From positions 372,001 through 436,000 of the forward strand of contig JAIWZP010000023.1 in NCBI GenBank assembly GCA_025201375.1: a stretch of DNA of 64,000 nucleotides. Direction: 5' to 3'. The stretch is from Gongronella butleri (Eukaryota; Mucoromycota; Mucoromycetes; Mucorales; Cunninghamellaceae). Numbering within the stretch: position 1 is the first letter of the stretch; every line of letters begins with the position of its first letter. The notes beneath the pieces are model-generated. The model saw only the letters and a program-made list of their open reading frames with translations, did no database searches and was not told where the DNA came from. Below, piece after piece: positions 38,033 to 48,269 of the stretch. The position numbers and the translations under genes were made by a program.

Positions 38033-40282
38033 TTATTGGACAAGGAGATGCAAGCAATAATGGTAGGACTGGAGGCGGATGTGTAGATTCATGGTGTCCC
38101 AGCCGAGGATCCTTGAGGCGAGGTCGATCATGAGCGCGTATTCCTCTGGAAACAGGAACTCCTTTTGCGTTTCGCGCCTGGTTCTGCAATTGTACCGCGT
38201 GATCCTGTTGAGATCGAACAAGCGCGCCGGCACACGTGCGGCGTCAGCGGCTGCGCGCGTCAGGTCCGGCTTTGGCACGTCCGACAGCATGTCGTTGCTC
38301 CAATTAGTCGGTGCGCTCTTGTCCATGCCCAGCTGCCGCGCACTCTGCGTCAGATACGACCGCACCAGCGACCCTGCGTCACAAAAAAAAAATTGAGTAT
38401 TTTTTTTCCTATTTTTGTTTTTTACGCTCTTTTGATCCATTTCATCCGCCAACCCAACTTACGAGCATGTCGCTTGCCCTCTGCATCTTGTTTCTCGACG
38501 ACGCCCTGCTTGATAAAGGCAATCACCTGCGAGATGTCTGCCTTTGACGACGTGAGCAGCTGCGATTCGTCGTACTGAGTCCATTTTTCGACATTGGCCT
38601 TGACGCACACCAGCCACTCGGCCTTTGGCATGGGCGGCGCATACTTGTAATTGGAAAAGTATGGATTGCTACGAGAGAGAGAAACAAAAAAAAAAAAAAA
38701 ACGATCAGCGGCACGTAAAAATCCAAAAAAAAAAGTCATTCTTTGGTTGTTTACGTGACGGGTCCGCCGAGGTCATAGCATGCATTGACGAGAAAGAGGA
38801 CGATGATCATGGTGCGCACTTCCTCGTTGCGCAGGGTCTTTGCGCCGGCGACAAAGATGGGCGGACAATAGTCGTCGTATAGGGCCTTTGCGCAAAAATA
38901 CATTTCCACTAGTAAAAAAGCAAGTGAGCGACAATGACCCTCCCCCTTTTTTTTTTTTTGAGATGGATTACCTGGCAGGTAGAATTGCTTGATGAAGCGG
39001 TAGATGAGGAGCGACACGTTTGGTTCTGGGAGGTCGATGTTGCATTTTTTTTCAAACGCATTTAGATAGTCGCGTAAAGTATCGCGTAATTTTGGGAGCG
39101 ATTGGAGCTGTGTTGTGTGTATTTTTGCGGGCAGGTTTGCGATTGTTTCGCGCGGGAGTGATTTGATGGCGGTGAGGACGGGGACGCGCAAGGAGCATGA
39201 CCAGCGGTGGATGTCTGCGGTGAGGATGGGCCAGCCGAGGTAGACGGCGCCCAGGTAGCAGAAGAGGATGGTATCAAAGATGCGGATGGGCGGGAAATCG
39301 CCTTTGCGCGTGCGTGGCGGCAGCGGTGTGAAGCTCAGGTACTTTTTCCGTCGCACGGCGTGGAACGACGCCATCATCCGCTGCTTGCGCACGCGCAATG
39401 CCTCACGTGTCCGCAGCGACATGGCAAACGACGTGCGATGTCGGCTGCGCATCACGCGCTGCGCGTACTGCCGCAAATGCTTCACGCTTTCGTCGGACAG
39501 ACCAGCATTCGCAGGCTTTTGTCGATTTTCGATGCGATTGTCCTCTTCGACATGATCATTTTGCGTGGTGGGTGCCGCGTCAGCCTTGCGGCCTTCTTCG
39601 TCGCTTTCCTCCAAGAGATCCTCGGGGTTCAATTCGTCGTCATTGTCGTCATCATTGTCGTTTGTCGTTGTCCCGGGCGCTCGTAGTGAGGTGTAAAGCG
39701 CTTTGCGCCGCGCCACGTCGTCGTCGTCGTCGTCCTCCATGTCAATGGACAACGTGATGTTCTTGGACACGTAGATAAACCACAATTCGCGCACAATGTA
39801 CTTTTTTTTTAAAAAAAAATGAGTCGTGGTCCTTTTGACATTGTTTTGCTTACCTCGAATTCGGGTGGCATGCCAAGATCTTGGATAAAGATGCGACAGA
39901 GGAATTGAAGCGTGTGTTGCATTACGCGTCGCGCCGCGTCGCGCGCAGCATTGCCATAAAGCCCTGATTTTGTGAAAGAAGGGGGAGTGAGTTCCATCTC
40001 CATGGACCGCCATGGGTGACCTACGTTGTGTCTTGCGCCTCTCGCGCACTTTTCGACGCGTGTGCCTGCCGCGTCCTTCGTTTTCGTCGCCTTCTTGCCG
40101 CCGCACGCCCTAAAAAAAACCAAAATGGGGAGAACGATAAGCGCCAGGTTGTATTTTGCGTGGCTCAATTGTGCTCCTACAATCATCTCGTGGCCATTGC
40201 GGCAGACGTAGCCGGATTCGCTCGAGCGCTTGTATCGAATGGTGCCACATATAGGGCAGGGGTGCTGTTTAAAGATGGGCAT
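38033..40282 (-). CDS. RRN7: RNA polymerase I core factor subunit Rrn7/TAF1B
   Basis: TFIIB-like factor that recruits RNA polymerase I to the rDNA promoter in the nucleolus. Seven exons: 40181-40282, 40025-40109, 39854-39963, 38972-39800, 38755-38908, 38463-38668 and 38033-38373 (608 aa). It opens with the Rrn7-type zinc ribbon: C9-x2-C12 (CPICG), C27-x3-H31 (YVCRNGHEM), where the C-x3-H half is the Rrn7 hallmark. An Arg/Lys-rich reader-linker-like segment follows (RRKVRERRKTQR), then the first cyclin-like repeat (VMQHTLQFLCRIFIQDLGMP). An acidic, Asn/Asp-rich insert (about residues 120-185) splits that repeat from RVMRSRHRTSFAMSLRTRE. Further helical blocks extend to the C-terminus. The start is the first ATG, ten residues before the first zinc ligand pair ends. 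It is tandem with TFB5, only 133 nt away. Confidence 0.85.
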
Positions 40283-40415
40283 GCAAAAGTAAAAAGAGAA
40301 AAAAACAAATCTAAAAGTGCAAAAAGTGAAGAAAGAAAATAAAGGGGAGAGCAGAAGAATAAAGAAATGGGTGGGGGGAAAAAAAGGGGGGAAAAAAAGA
40401 GAAGACGAGACGCGT

Positions 40416-40646
40416 CTATTCCTTGTCCTTGTTTTTGCGCGCGTCGTCGGCGGCAATGGTATAGGCGTTTTCGTCGAGGATCTGGTCGAGTTGCTGCTTC
40501 AAATGGTCGACCCAGGATGCTTCAATAAACAGGTGTGTGTCGTCCAAGTCTTCGATCACAAAGTTGCCGCGCTTGTTGAGATTTAATACAATTTGCTTGA
40601 CAGTCGTATCACACTCGAGAAGAACGCCTTTGACTGCCTTGACCAT
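40416..40646 (-). CDS. TFB5: TFIIH subunit TFB5 (GTF2H5/TTDA)
   Basis: Smallest core subunit of TFIIH; binds and stabilises p52/Tfb2 and stimulates the XPB/Ssl2 ATPase in transcription and nucleotide excision repair. Single exon, 76 aa, the normal family size (about 70). The start MVKAVKGVLLECD matches the conserved MV...KGVLIECD opening, and IEDLDDTHLFI is the family's central strand (I.D.DDTH.F). The tail is Lys/Asp-rich. A CT-repeat leader (minus strand 40,660-40,700) precedes the ATG. It lies immediately upstream of RRN7 on the same strand; the 133-nt gap is enough only for a short 3' UTR and promoter. Confidence 0.93.
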   Translation of the reverse strand: MVKAVKGVLLECDTTVKQIVLNLNKRGNFVIEDLDDTHLFIEASWVDHLKQQLDQILDENAYTIAADDARKNKDKE

Positions 40647-41274
40647 CGACACGGAAAAAGAGGGAGAAAGAGCGAGAGAGAGAGAGAGAGAGTAGAGGGA
40701 AAAAGAATGCGAAGGCAAAGAAACAAAAAAAAAAAGTCGCCCTTTTCAGCGCCTCCGCCACATTTGACGCTCCGATGCCTTTGCAACTCTGCCATTGGTT
40801 GGCCTTGCCACGCGCTTTCCACAGCACTTTTATCTCGCGCATGTTTTTTTTTCAAAAATCGGGGGGCCATTTGCAAAAAAAAAAAAGTAGGGATCAGAGT
40901 GATGGGTCGCTTTTACTTTAAAAAAAAGAGGATTCATATGGGAGATGCATAAAATAAAAATAGAAACAAGAGAGAACAAGAGAGACAGGCAGAGAGAGAG
41001 AGAGAGAGAGCTAAAAATGAGTTGTTGCATGATGCTTGCATAAAAAAAGTGGGAAAGGGGATGAGGAAAAAAAAGGGGGCATAAAAGTCATATGAAGTAA
41101 AAAAGCTGGGCACAGATGGGATGCGGAAGCTGCATGAATTTTGGATCTTGCGGCAGTCGTCATAGCAGCGGGTTTTTAGCCAAAAGGGGGGAAAAAGAGA
41201 AAATAAAAAATAAGGAGGTTGGTCCTCCCCCCTCTCGCACGCCCAGGCAAAACGGCACTAGATTGGGGCCATTG
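40647..41274. other. Spacer with GA/CT microsatellites
   Basis: 628 nt between TFB5 and the SANT-like gene. Holds GA repeats at 40,672-40,692 and 40,991-41,009 and several A runs. These read as CT tracts on the transcribed strand. No gene was seen. Confidence 0.5.
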
Positions 41275-41838
41275 TTACTCGTTGTCGGGCTCAAATGCCT
41301 TCCACGGCTTGGTTTTGATCCTGTGTGAGCGCTGCTTTGTGACGGTGAGCACCTTTTTTTGCTGCAATGTCTTGAATCGTCCCCAGCAGCACCCGCGCGA
41401 CCGATGTGGCAAATAAGTCGATGAGATCATGGCCCACGACAGCCCCAGAGCGTACCCACGCGTCAGCAGCTCGTCCTCGTACAGCGACCACGCCATGCGC
41501 GTCGGCGTCATTGCACGACGCGCCGGCGCGTGCCGTGAGCGTGCAATCAAGACAACGGGCATGGGCGACGCGTAATAAAAGGAAGCCGGTGGCGTCATGC
41601 CAGTGGCAGGCATGGAGCCATGAAGGGTTTTTGGTGATACAGACGACAATTGTGAGGGGGACAAGGGTGTGGACGACGAAGAGCTGCGCGATGGAATTGG
41701 CGATGATGGCATGCTGTCGTCGCCACTATAACATGACACCGGGCTTGGCATCCCATGGCTAGCAATATACGATGTGGACGGCTTGTCTTGGCTTTTGCAC
41801 AGAAGATGATCAATGGACATGCGATGACTGGCCTTCAT
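41275..41838 (-). CDS. Small Myb/SANT-like DNA-binding protein (187 aa)
   Basis: Single exon. After a Ser/Pro-rich disordered N-terminus (PSSPIPSRSSSSSTPLSPSQ), residues about 128-172 form a Myb/SANT-like helical unit: RMAWSLYEDELLTRGYALGL then SWAMISSTYLPHRSRGCCWG and RFKTLQ. The spacing of Trp (W-x-x-x-E-DELL...SW..I...L..RS...RF) follows the Myb repeat, with the second helix and R-S turn preserved. A basic C-terminus (TVTKQRSHRIKTKPWK) suggests nuclear localisation. Only one repeat is present, so it may bind DNA as part of a complex. Target and process are unknown. The start ATG at 41836-41838 is the first in frame. Confidence 0.7.
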   Translation of the reverse strand: MKASHRMSIDHLLCKSQDKPSTSYIASHGMPSPVSCYSGDDSMPSSPIPSRSSSSSTPLSPSQLSSVSPKTLHGSMPATGMTPPASFYYASPMPVVLIARSRHAPARRAMTPTRMAWSLYEDELLTRGYALGLSWAMISSTYLPHRSRGCCWGRFKTLQQKKVLTVTKQRSHRIKTKPWKAFEPDNE

Positions 41839-42526
41839 GGTGATGGTAATGGGATGGAAAATAAAAGATCAATGGTATAAATGGATAAAAACGGGGCGAG
41901 GGTGGATATAAACTCTTTGGCAAACTCACAAAAAAAAAAAAAAGTATCGTGGAAAACAAGGATGGGTTATTTATATTCTGAAATATTATGCCCTTGCTTT
42001 TGTTTATCCGATGCAGCGAGTAAACACTCGCTTTCCCCTCTCCTCCCCCCTTGAAAATATGGGCTGGGTCTCCCTGCCTTGTCTCTTCTCAATGCTGTGT
42101 GCTCCCTCAATCCCTCGTCTCCCCCCCCCTTCCCCTTTTTTTTGCTCTTTTTTGATGTGCCTTGCCTTTTTGAAAATAATTTCTCCAAAAATGGGCAAGG
42201 ATTGTTTGGTTGGTGCTCCCTTTGCAGGACCCATTGCCCCCTTTTCTTTATTCATTTTTGGTGAATTTGTCGAAAAGCAACCAACAGGCTCCTGACCCCT
42301 TGCATGCTCTCTCTCTCTCTTTTTCTGTTTCCATGGAGGAGACGCCCAAATGGCGATTCACATGTTCTCTGTTCCTTTTCTCCACGTCAGATGAGCAAGA
42401 GAAAAAAAAAATAAAAAAAATAGGCATCCCACATGCACACCCCCCTCTCTCACCCATTCTTCTCCTCGCTGATCTTTTGTGCAAAAAGGTTCACACACAT
42501 GGCTGAAAATAAAATGACCTAGTTGT
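41839..42526. other. Spacer between PEX39 and the SANT-like gene
   Basis: 688 nt, pyrimidine-rich on the plus strand, with a CT microsatellite at 42,307-42,322. No gene was recognised. It must hold the SANT-like gene's promoter and PEX39's 3' end. Confidence 0.45.
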
Positions 42527-43232
42527 TTATTCATTTTCCCATGGTTTCCTCCTAACTGTCATCTTGGCCTCGCTGGGCGTCCCTTCATTGAGCTTGTTGG
42601 GGATTTGCCGAATGCCTACCAGAAAGAAAAAATAGGGGCAAAGGGGAGCAGATGTTTTTTTAGCAACGTTTTTAGCACATCCACGCGTTCAATTCGCCGT
42701 TCGTCAAACTGATTTTCCTACGCCCTCTTACCTGGCACCTCTTGGCCGCTCTCAATCATGTCAACGACCTGCTGGAACGTCAATTTGGGCGGAATCGTCA
42801 CGGTGTCACCCATGGCCGTCGTTGTGGGCTCCTTTTCCTTGGCCTGCGCATCCTCATCCTCGTTTTTCCATGATTGATAGGCGTCAAAGTCAATGGCCTC
42901 CACGAATCTAGCGTAAACAAATGCAGCTCAACCTTTGAGTGATCGCTCTCCTGCTTTTTTTTCTTTCTCGCGCTTTTTACCTTGCATAATAGTACAGCTT
43001 CGCCTTGAGAAGCACATCGTCGCCACCCCCTTCTTTGGCAATGATCGATGCAGCGCCAGCCTAAGCAATTGGAGACCGACTGGTGAGGTCACGGCCCTCG
43101 GCTGCCCTCATCTCTCTCTTTTCTATTGTTTTTTTAAAAAAACACGTATACCTTGAACTTTTCGTCCGCGTCAAAGTCATATTTCTCAAAGGCCTCAAAG
43201 ACCTTTGTGTCGGTGGACGTTTCTGTGCTCAT
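42527..43232 (-). CDS. PEX39: PEX39-like peroxisomal import factor (KPWE motif)
   Basis: Four exons: 43152-43232, 42981-43060, 42732-42907 and 42527-42615 (141 aa). The N-terminal part is acidic and unrecognised. Residues about 85-141 match the C6orf226/Yjr012c (PEX39) family: LTFQQVVDMIESGQEVPG, IRQIPNKLNEGTPSEAK, and the hallmark tail RRKPWENE with KPWE at 136-139. In this family the protein works with PEX7 in import of PTS2 cargo into peroxisomes, and the [R/K]PWE tetrapeptide is the conserved docking element also found in PEX14-type proteins. The intron between VPG and IRQIP splits the signature block, so it is missed by simple ORF calling. The first exon start (MSTETSTDTKVFEAF) is the only ATG in phase. 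Confidence 0.85.
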
Positions 43233-43819
43233 AATGGTTGTGTTGTACGCGTCGGCAGCAAGGTACAGCGATGACAAACGGGAAACAAAAGCGTTCGACG
43301 GCGGTCCCCTGAGTCAGCGCTCGATTTGGCACCTTGTTTTGAAACCCCGTCGCCCTCAATTAGCTCGCGCTGTCATCCTTCACGTCAAACATGCTTACAA
43401 AGAGGATGCGTCGTCATGGCAGAAAAAGCATAATGCTACTTTTTTGCGGTTTTTTTTTTTTTTTTTTTTTTTTTTGGGTTTTATCAGAAAAAGCAACCTT
43501 TCATTGTGTCTGCAAAATGCATTTGACATTGACGTCATGGGCATGCACGCGTCTCCGCGCCGCGCGCCCTCGGCAATGGGTTGCGCCTCCCTAGCCCTGA
43601 ACAAAAAAAGAGCCATTTGCGTGCATGATTAAAAATCATCCACATGGCATGGGCGTCTTCCGAGGTCGCCCACGGCGCCACCGCCCCACTGTTTGTTTTT
43701 TTTTCCCCAAGAAAGAAAAAAAAGGAGCATGCTGATCATGGGATCATCCTCGCCCCTCTCCCATTGACCGACATGACGCGTGCATGGGCTTGTTTTTATT
43801 ACACTGTAGGATACGCTTT
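43233..43819. other. Spacer between the amidotransferase and PEX39
   Basis: 587 nt, with a T29-type run at 43,450-43,475 and an AATAAA (-) at 43,795. Nothing else was recognised. Confidence 0.45.
43795..43800 (-). terminator. AATAAA poly(A) signal for the amidotransferase gene
   Basis: Minus-strand hexamer 20 nt past the stop codon. Confidence 0.6.
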
Positions 43820-44849
43820 CTAGTCATTGCCAATCTTGACATTGGGGCCGTGAGGGTTGCCTGTTTCGTCCGTGACCGAGTCGACGGTCTCCTCAAGAAC
43901 AAGGTCGCCGAGCAAAAAGTCGATAAAGTGCTGCACGAGCCACAAATCGTCCATGTCGGTGCTGACGGTGTCGAGGCGGTCGATTTCGCGCTGCGCAAAC
44001 TCGCGTGGGATCACGCCGGCATCAGCACGCAGGCCCAGCAGGATGCGCACCGTGTCGCGGTTGAATTCTGGGTGGCCTTGGATCGTCAAGCACTGTCCGT
44101 CGTCCGACACGAGCGAATGCACGGGCGTGTGCGGCGCCGTCGTCGCCAGGCTGTGGAAACCAGCAGGCAGCTCGCTGACGTGGTCCTGATGCACCTGGTT
44201 GATGCGCTAAAAAACACCCAAATAAATAAAAAAAAGGTGAATTACAAAAGATTGGCACAACGTGTCGTTATTTTTTTTTTACCAGGAAATTCTTGTCGGT
44301 GTGAAAGAAGCGGCGGCCCAGGGGCGTCAGCTGGATTTGCGAATAGCCAAACTAGGATAATAAAAGATGAGCGTCCTGTGCGTTTTTGCGTCCGATGCAG
44401 CGGATATTGGCCCGATTGCGCGCTTTTTTTTTTTTTTTTTATCTTTTTTTTTTTCTCACCTCCCAGCCATTGGTGTTTTTGGAGCAGATACCTCCTGCGG
44501 CGCGTGCGATGATCTGGTGGCCAAAACAGATACCAAGCATCTTTGGTTTGCGCTGGTCGGCGAGGCGCGCCTTTGTAAATTCGACGAGCTTGAGGATCCA
44601 TGGTAGGTCCTCGTACGCCGACGCCGCGGAGCCCGTCAGCACGAATGCATCAAATGCCGCGGGGTCTGCCGGGTACTCTTGCTTTTGCACCACGTCAAAC
44701 GCCTCCCAGGTGATGGCCACGTCCTTGCCAAATTGCTGTCGCGCCTTGTCAAAAACCAGTGCAAACATGTGTGGATAGTCGCCATACTTTTCAAGCACCT
44801 GTGGCCGCGGCGTGTCGCAGACGAGGAGTGCCAAATGAAGCTTCTTCAT
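43820..44849 (-). CDS. Class I glutamine amidotransferase-like protein
   Basis: Cytosolic stand-alone GATase1 of the GMP-synthase-like group (S. cerevisiae YLR126C type). Three exons: 44460-44849, 44283-44351 and 43820-44206 (281 aa). The nucleophile elbow is GICFGHQ with C108. The catalytic His/Glu pair is in QGHPEF (H198, E200). A glycine-rich oxyanion strand VLTGSAAS lies at 70-77. The residues needed for glutamine or gamma-glutamyl hydrolysis are therefore present, but no synthetase domain is attached, so the acceptor or true substrate is unknown. The start is the first ATG (MKKLHLALLVCD), leading straight into strand 1 of the fold. It is possible that it degrades gamma-glutamyl compounds, as some relatives do, but this is inference. 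Confidence 0.85.
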
Positions 44850-45589
44850 GGTGAAAATAAAAGATAAAGCGGAAAAGAAACGTCTGCTGCGTCAAAAATC
44901 CCACGCTGCCTTTTATGGGCCTGAGATTTCCTGCTCTCGTGTCACCCCGCCACCCCGCTCGCAGCACCGCCTCATTAGAAATGCGTGCAGCTAGACCCTT
45001 GTTTTTTTTTTTTGGCATTTGGCACTTCTTGATTGCTTGACCATTGGCTTTGAACCACATGGCACAAAGCATGCCACGCGGCAACCAATGGTATGATACT
45101 GCATTTCCAGTGCCTGCTTCAGGCTGCACGATGATCACAAGCAGAGCCAACCTGAGAAACCTCGATTTTCTGACTTTTTTTTTTTTTTGCTTGTCATTTT
45201 TCGTGACTTTACCGCCTGGTGATCTTTTTCAAAATGCATGCTGGACAAAAACGCATCAATCACTTTAATTTTTTTGCTTTCTTGATCCAACACGAACGTT
45301 TGATGTCGTGAAAAGCATGTTTACGCGTAAAATGACCATTTATACTAAGGTCTATGATACAGTAACACCTTTCTTCAGCCATCTTGTCATAAAAAATATA
45401 ACTCTCAAATTTGGCGAGAAATTGATGCAGGCTTGAAACGTGCCCTGTCTCCATGCGATCAGCAGTCGCCCGAAAAAATGCACGAAAGCACAATTTTCGT
45501 CTGTTTTGTTTGGATTTTCGCACAAATAAAGTGACTGATCCGTCCAAGTTTCCATCTAGTGCGTCAGTGGACAGAACTTATTACTAATG

Positions 45590-45965
45590 CCTGCTGCCCC
45601 GCACTGTGCTGCTCAAAAATGCACACTTGGCTTTAGAGAACGACAATACGTGTTTTTCACACTTTGCCAGCCCGCTGTCCCTCCAGAATTTTTTTTACAG
45701 CCTAGCTGCCTGCCGATCATATCTCGCCGCGGCACGAACAACAGCTCAATCCTCAAGACGAACCCGCCCGATATTTTTTTGAGCTCGAAAATGCCAAAAA
45801 CCTCATGTTTGTAGTATCTTGCATTCATCTCGCTATCTGCTTGGTCGACCCCGCTCGAAAATAGCTGCATCGCGTTCAGCGCAAAATTTGCAAAAAAAAA
45901 AAAAGGATTAAAAAGCGTTACGATCACTTTTGAAAAATTCAGGGGATACATATTTCAAGCCAGAT
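45590..45965 (+). repeat. Dispersed repeat family A, copy 2
   Basis: Colinear with 17,450-17,885. Differs by scattered substitutions and small indels (for example an A12 insertion near 45,892). Ends at the same CACTTTTGAAAAATTCAGGGG block. Confidence 0.75.
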
Positions 45966-46130
45966 TAATGTCATCGGACAGAACCTGTCGCGCGCTGTCA
46001 CTTCAATGCTTGATTCAGCGCTACGCTGCACAAAACAAGCACACGATTGCCATTGGAAACAATAAAACGTGCTTTTCAGACTTTGCTTGCTAGCTCGCTA
46101 TATCTCCAGAATGATTTTTTGAAAAAAAGA
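45966..46130 (+). repeat. Dispersed repeat family A, partial tandem copy 3
   Basis: Matches the 5' third of copy 1: GCGCTACGCTGCACAAAACA, ACGTGCTTTTCAGACTTTG, then TCTCCAGAAT. It lies directly after copy 2 in the same orientation. Confidence 0.55.
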
Positions 46131-46581
46131 GCAAAAATGGATCGCTTGCAAGCTTTTAAGGAGCGCACCGGCCTCAAAGTAAGCGAGAAAGAGCTGGATT
46201 GGTGTTTTTTTTTTTTTTTTTTTTTTTTTGCAGTGTCGCGCGTTGTTGACTGCCATGTTGCTGCAATTGGACCAATGTGGCACCCATTCGATGGAGTGAT
46301 GAGCACATGGAGATCCGCGAGCAAGCGCTTCACCTTGATTGTCCTTGGTTTTGGATGCGTGTGCAACAAAACATGGCAAAATCAAGTGTATGACAAGACC
46401 TCATCGCTTTTTTTTTTTTTTGCTGTTGTAGATCAGTCCCAATGCTTCCAAAAGAGAGGTTTTGGGCGATTGGGACCGTCTGGCCTATTACTTGTACACG
46501 TCATCGCACCACGGTGCTTCTCATCTCTCTCTTCCGCGCGTTTTTTTTTTCCTTTTCACTCCCTGCCGTATCGATTGCATC

Positions 46582-47715
46582 ATGGATATCCTTCGACGAG
46601 ACACAAACGACGTGATTGCAGTGCCAATTGAGGTTCTCGAAATCATTATAAAGTTCATGGACCGCCGCACGCGAGCCGAGCTGCGCCTGTGCTGCCATCG
46701 TATGCGCAAACTTGTTACTCCCTTTGTTTTTGACAAGCTGCGCATTGAAATTCAACGCGGGCAGCCGACAGAACGCTCCCTCGCTTCCTTCAGATTGCTA
46801 TGGCTTTGCAATTACGCGACACGATCCGTGAGCATTGGAAGGGGCATTCGGCCGTGCCACGACTTGCGGCCCTTGGTGCGCTCAGTGACATATATGCACT
46901 TTCGTGGCGACGTCGAGTACATACGCCAGCTGTTGAAATCTTGCTCAAATTTGTCCCACGTCTCTTTTATCACCCAAAATGCTCATGCTACGCCAGACCT
47001 TCACATTCTCATGGGTTTAGAGCAAATTGAATCGCTAGAAATCCAAAATTCTGGTGCTCTCTACGATTCTTATCAAGCGCTCCCAGAACCGAGTTTTATG
47101 CGCCATCTATCGCTTGCGAGCCTTCAAAATGGCTCATCGTTGCGTCCCCGGTCTGTCTTGAATTTCATCCGCACACTTAGTCGTCGCACCCGCTTTGAAC
47201 GACTGACCTCCATTTCCTTTGAATTGAGCATGTGCTTCCCTCAATGTTTCTATCCACGCGCAATCAGAGTGTCTCATGCATCGCGTGTCGCTTGCCACGA
47301 TCCGCTTTGTCATGTTTGTCCGCCCATGCCAACGGTGCAACATATTTCTGTCACTGTTCCAAGCACTTTTCAATATCCTATTGCGTATTTTGTTCATGTT
47401 TTGTCGTATTTGACCCTGAAATTCCCTGACGCGAAGTCTCTGAACATCCATCAGCACAACTATCGGAATATCATAGATGCCAGGGTGCCGAAAAACTTCC
47501 CCGCATCTCGCCCGCTGGACCCTCCTCACCAGTTCTGGACGCAACTCGCCACCATCGACATCTGGCATGGCGCACATGCCGAAATTGTCCGTACACTCGA
47601 GTATTTCGACATTGTTGGGCCGCGCGCCGCGCGCACCGTCAATGTGACCATCCACAACACCCCATCCTCTGCTTGGTATAGGAATTTATCCCAAGTTTTT
47701 ATCCATGACATCTAA
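46582..47715 (+). CDS. F-box-like protein (377 aa), single exon
   Basis: Residues about 12-58 form an F-box-like N-terminus: VIAVPIEVLEIIIKFMDRRT, then RAELRLCCHRMRKLVTPFVF (P..V...I...L.......LR..C..M). Such proteins usually bridge SKP1 of an SCF ubiquitin ligase to a target through their C-terminal region. The remainder has irregular Leu-rich stretches (LRPLVRSVTYMHF, LEQIESLEIQ, MRHLSLASLQ), suggestive of degenerate LRRs, and a CHDPLCHVC cysteine cluster near 237. There is no intron, unlike most neighbours, and it sits alone between two repeat blocks, which fits an expanded or mobile gene family. The ATG at 46582 was chosen because upstream in-frame codons encode a Phe-rich leader. AATAAA follows at 47751. 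The target is unknown. Confidence 0.7.
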   Translation: MDILRRDTNDVIAVPIEVLEIIIKFMDRRTRAELRLCCHRMRKLVTPFVFDKLRIEIQRGQPTERSLASFRLLWLCNYATRSVSIGRGIRPCHDLRPLVRSVTYMHFRGDVEYIRQLLKSCSNLSHVSFITQNAHATPDLHILMGLEQIESLEIQNSGALYDSYQALPEPSFMRHLSLASLQNGSSLRPRSVLNFIRTLSRRTRFERLTSISFELSMCFPQCFYPRAIRVSHASRVACHDPLCHVCPPMPTVQHISVTVPSTFQYPIAYFVHVLSYLTLKFPDAKSLNIHQHNYRNIIDARVPKNFPASRPLDPPHQFWTQLATIDIWHGAHAEIVRTLEYFDIVGPRAARTVNVTIHNTPSSAWYRNLSQVFIHDI

Positions 47716-47750
47716 TTTCAATATCTATCTTATTCAAATTATCCCAAAAT

Positions 47751-47756
47751 AATAAA
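47751..47756 (+). terminator. AATAAA poly(A) signal for the F-box gene
   Basis: Canonical hexamer 36 nt past the stop. Confidence 0.6.
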
Positions 47757-48269
47757 CCAAACAGATAGGGATCTCCTTTAAAATCGCTCACTGATAAAAA
47801 ACAAGCATATAGACAATAGACACATGCAAGCCGTGCGTGAAATGACACAATTGGGCTGTTGGAGTAGACAGGGCGCGAGCAAATGATGAAAACGGTGAAA
47901 ATGAACCAATTTTAAAGATTTTGACAGCTTGGCAAGTCTCTGTACTTGCACAGCGTTCAAAGTGCCGTTCTTTGACACAGGATTGTATCATGGAGCAATT
48001 GCTGTACCAAAACGCCGTTACACACCTTATCAGAACCTGGAAAAATCGCCCGCAAATGATCGGATTGAGGGTTGAAATCGTGTCAAACAAATTTATCGCG
48101 CCAGTCGAGCGGAGACGAAATGATGCGCGAGCACGTCTCTTTCTAACGGTAGAAGTATCATCGCGATCGATACATAAAAGACCGAGAGATTCGCGTGTAG
48201 GGCATTTTTCTGTATTTGATAGTTTGCCCGTGTGCTTTTAAATTTTACGCGGAAAGCAGCTATTGGAAC

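Larger units (their letters stand above)
44850..46581. other. Repeat-bearing spacer upstream of the F-box gene
   Basis: 1.7 kb between divergent genes. It holds repeat A copies at 45.59-45.97 and 45.96-46.13 kb, a TGATACAGTA word at 45,354, long T runs (46,204-46,229) and short leader sequences. No gene was recognised. Confidence 0.6.
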
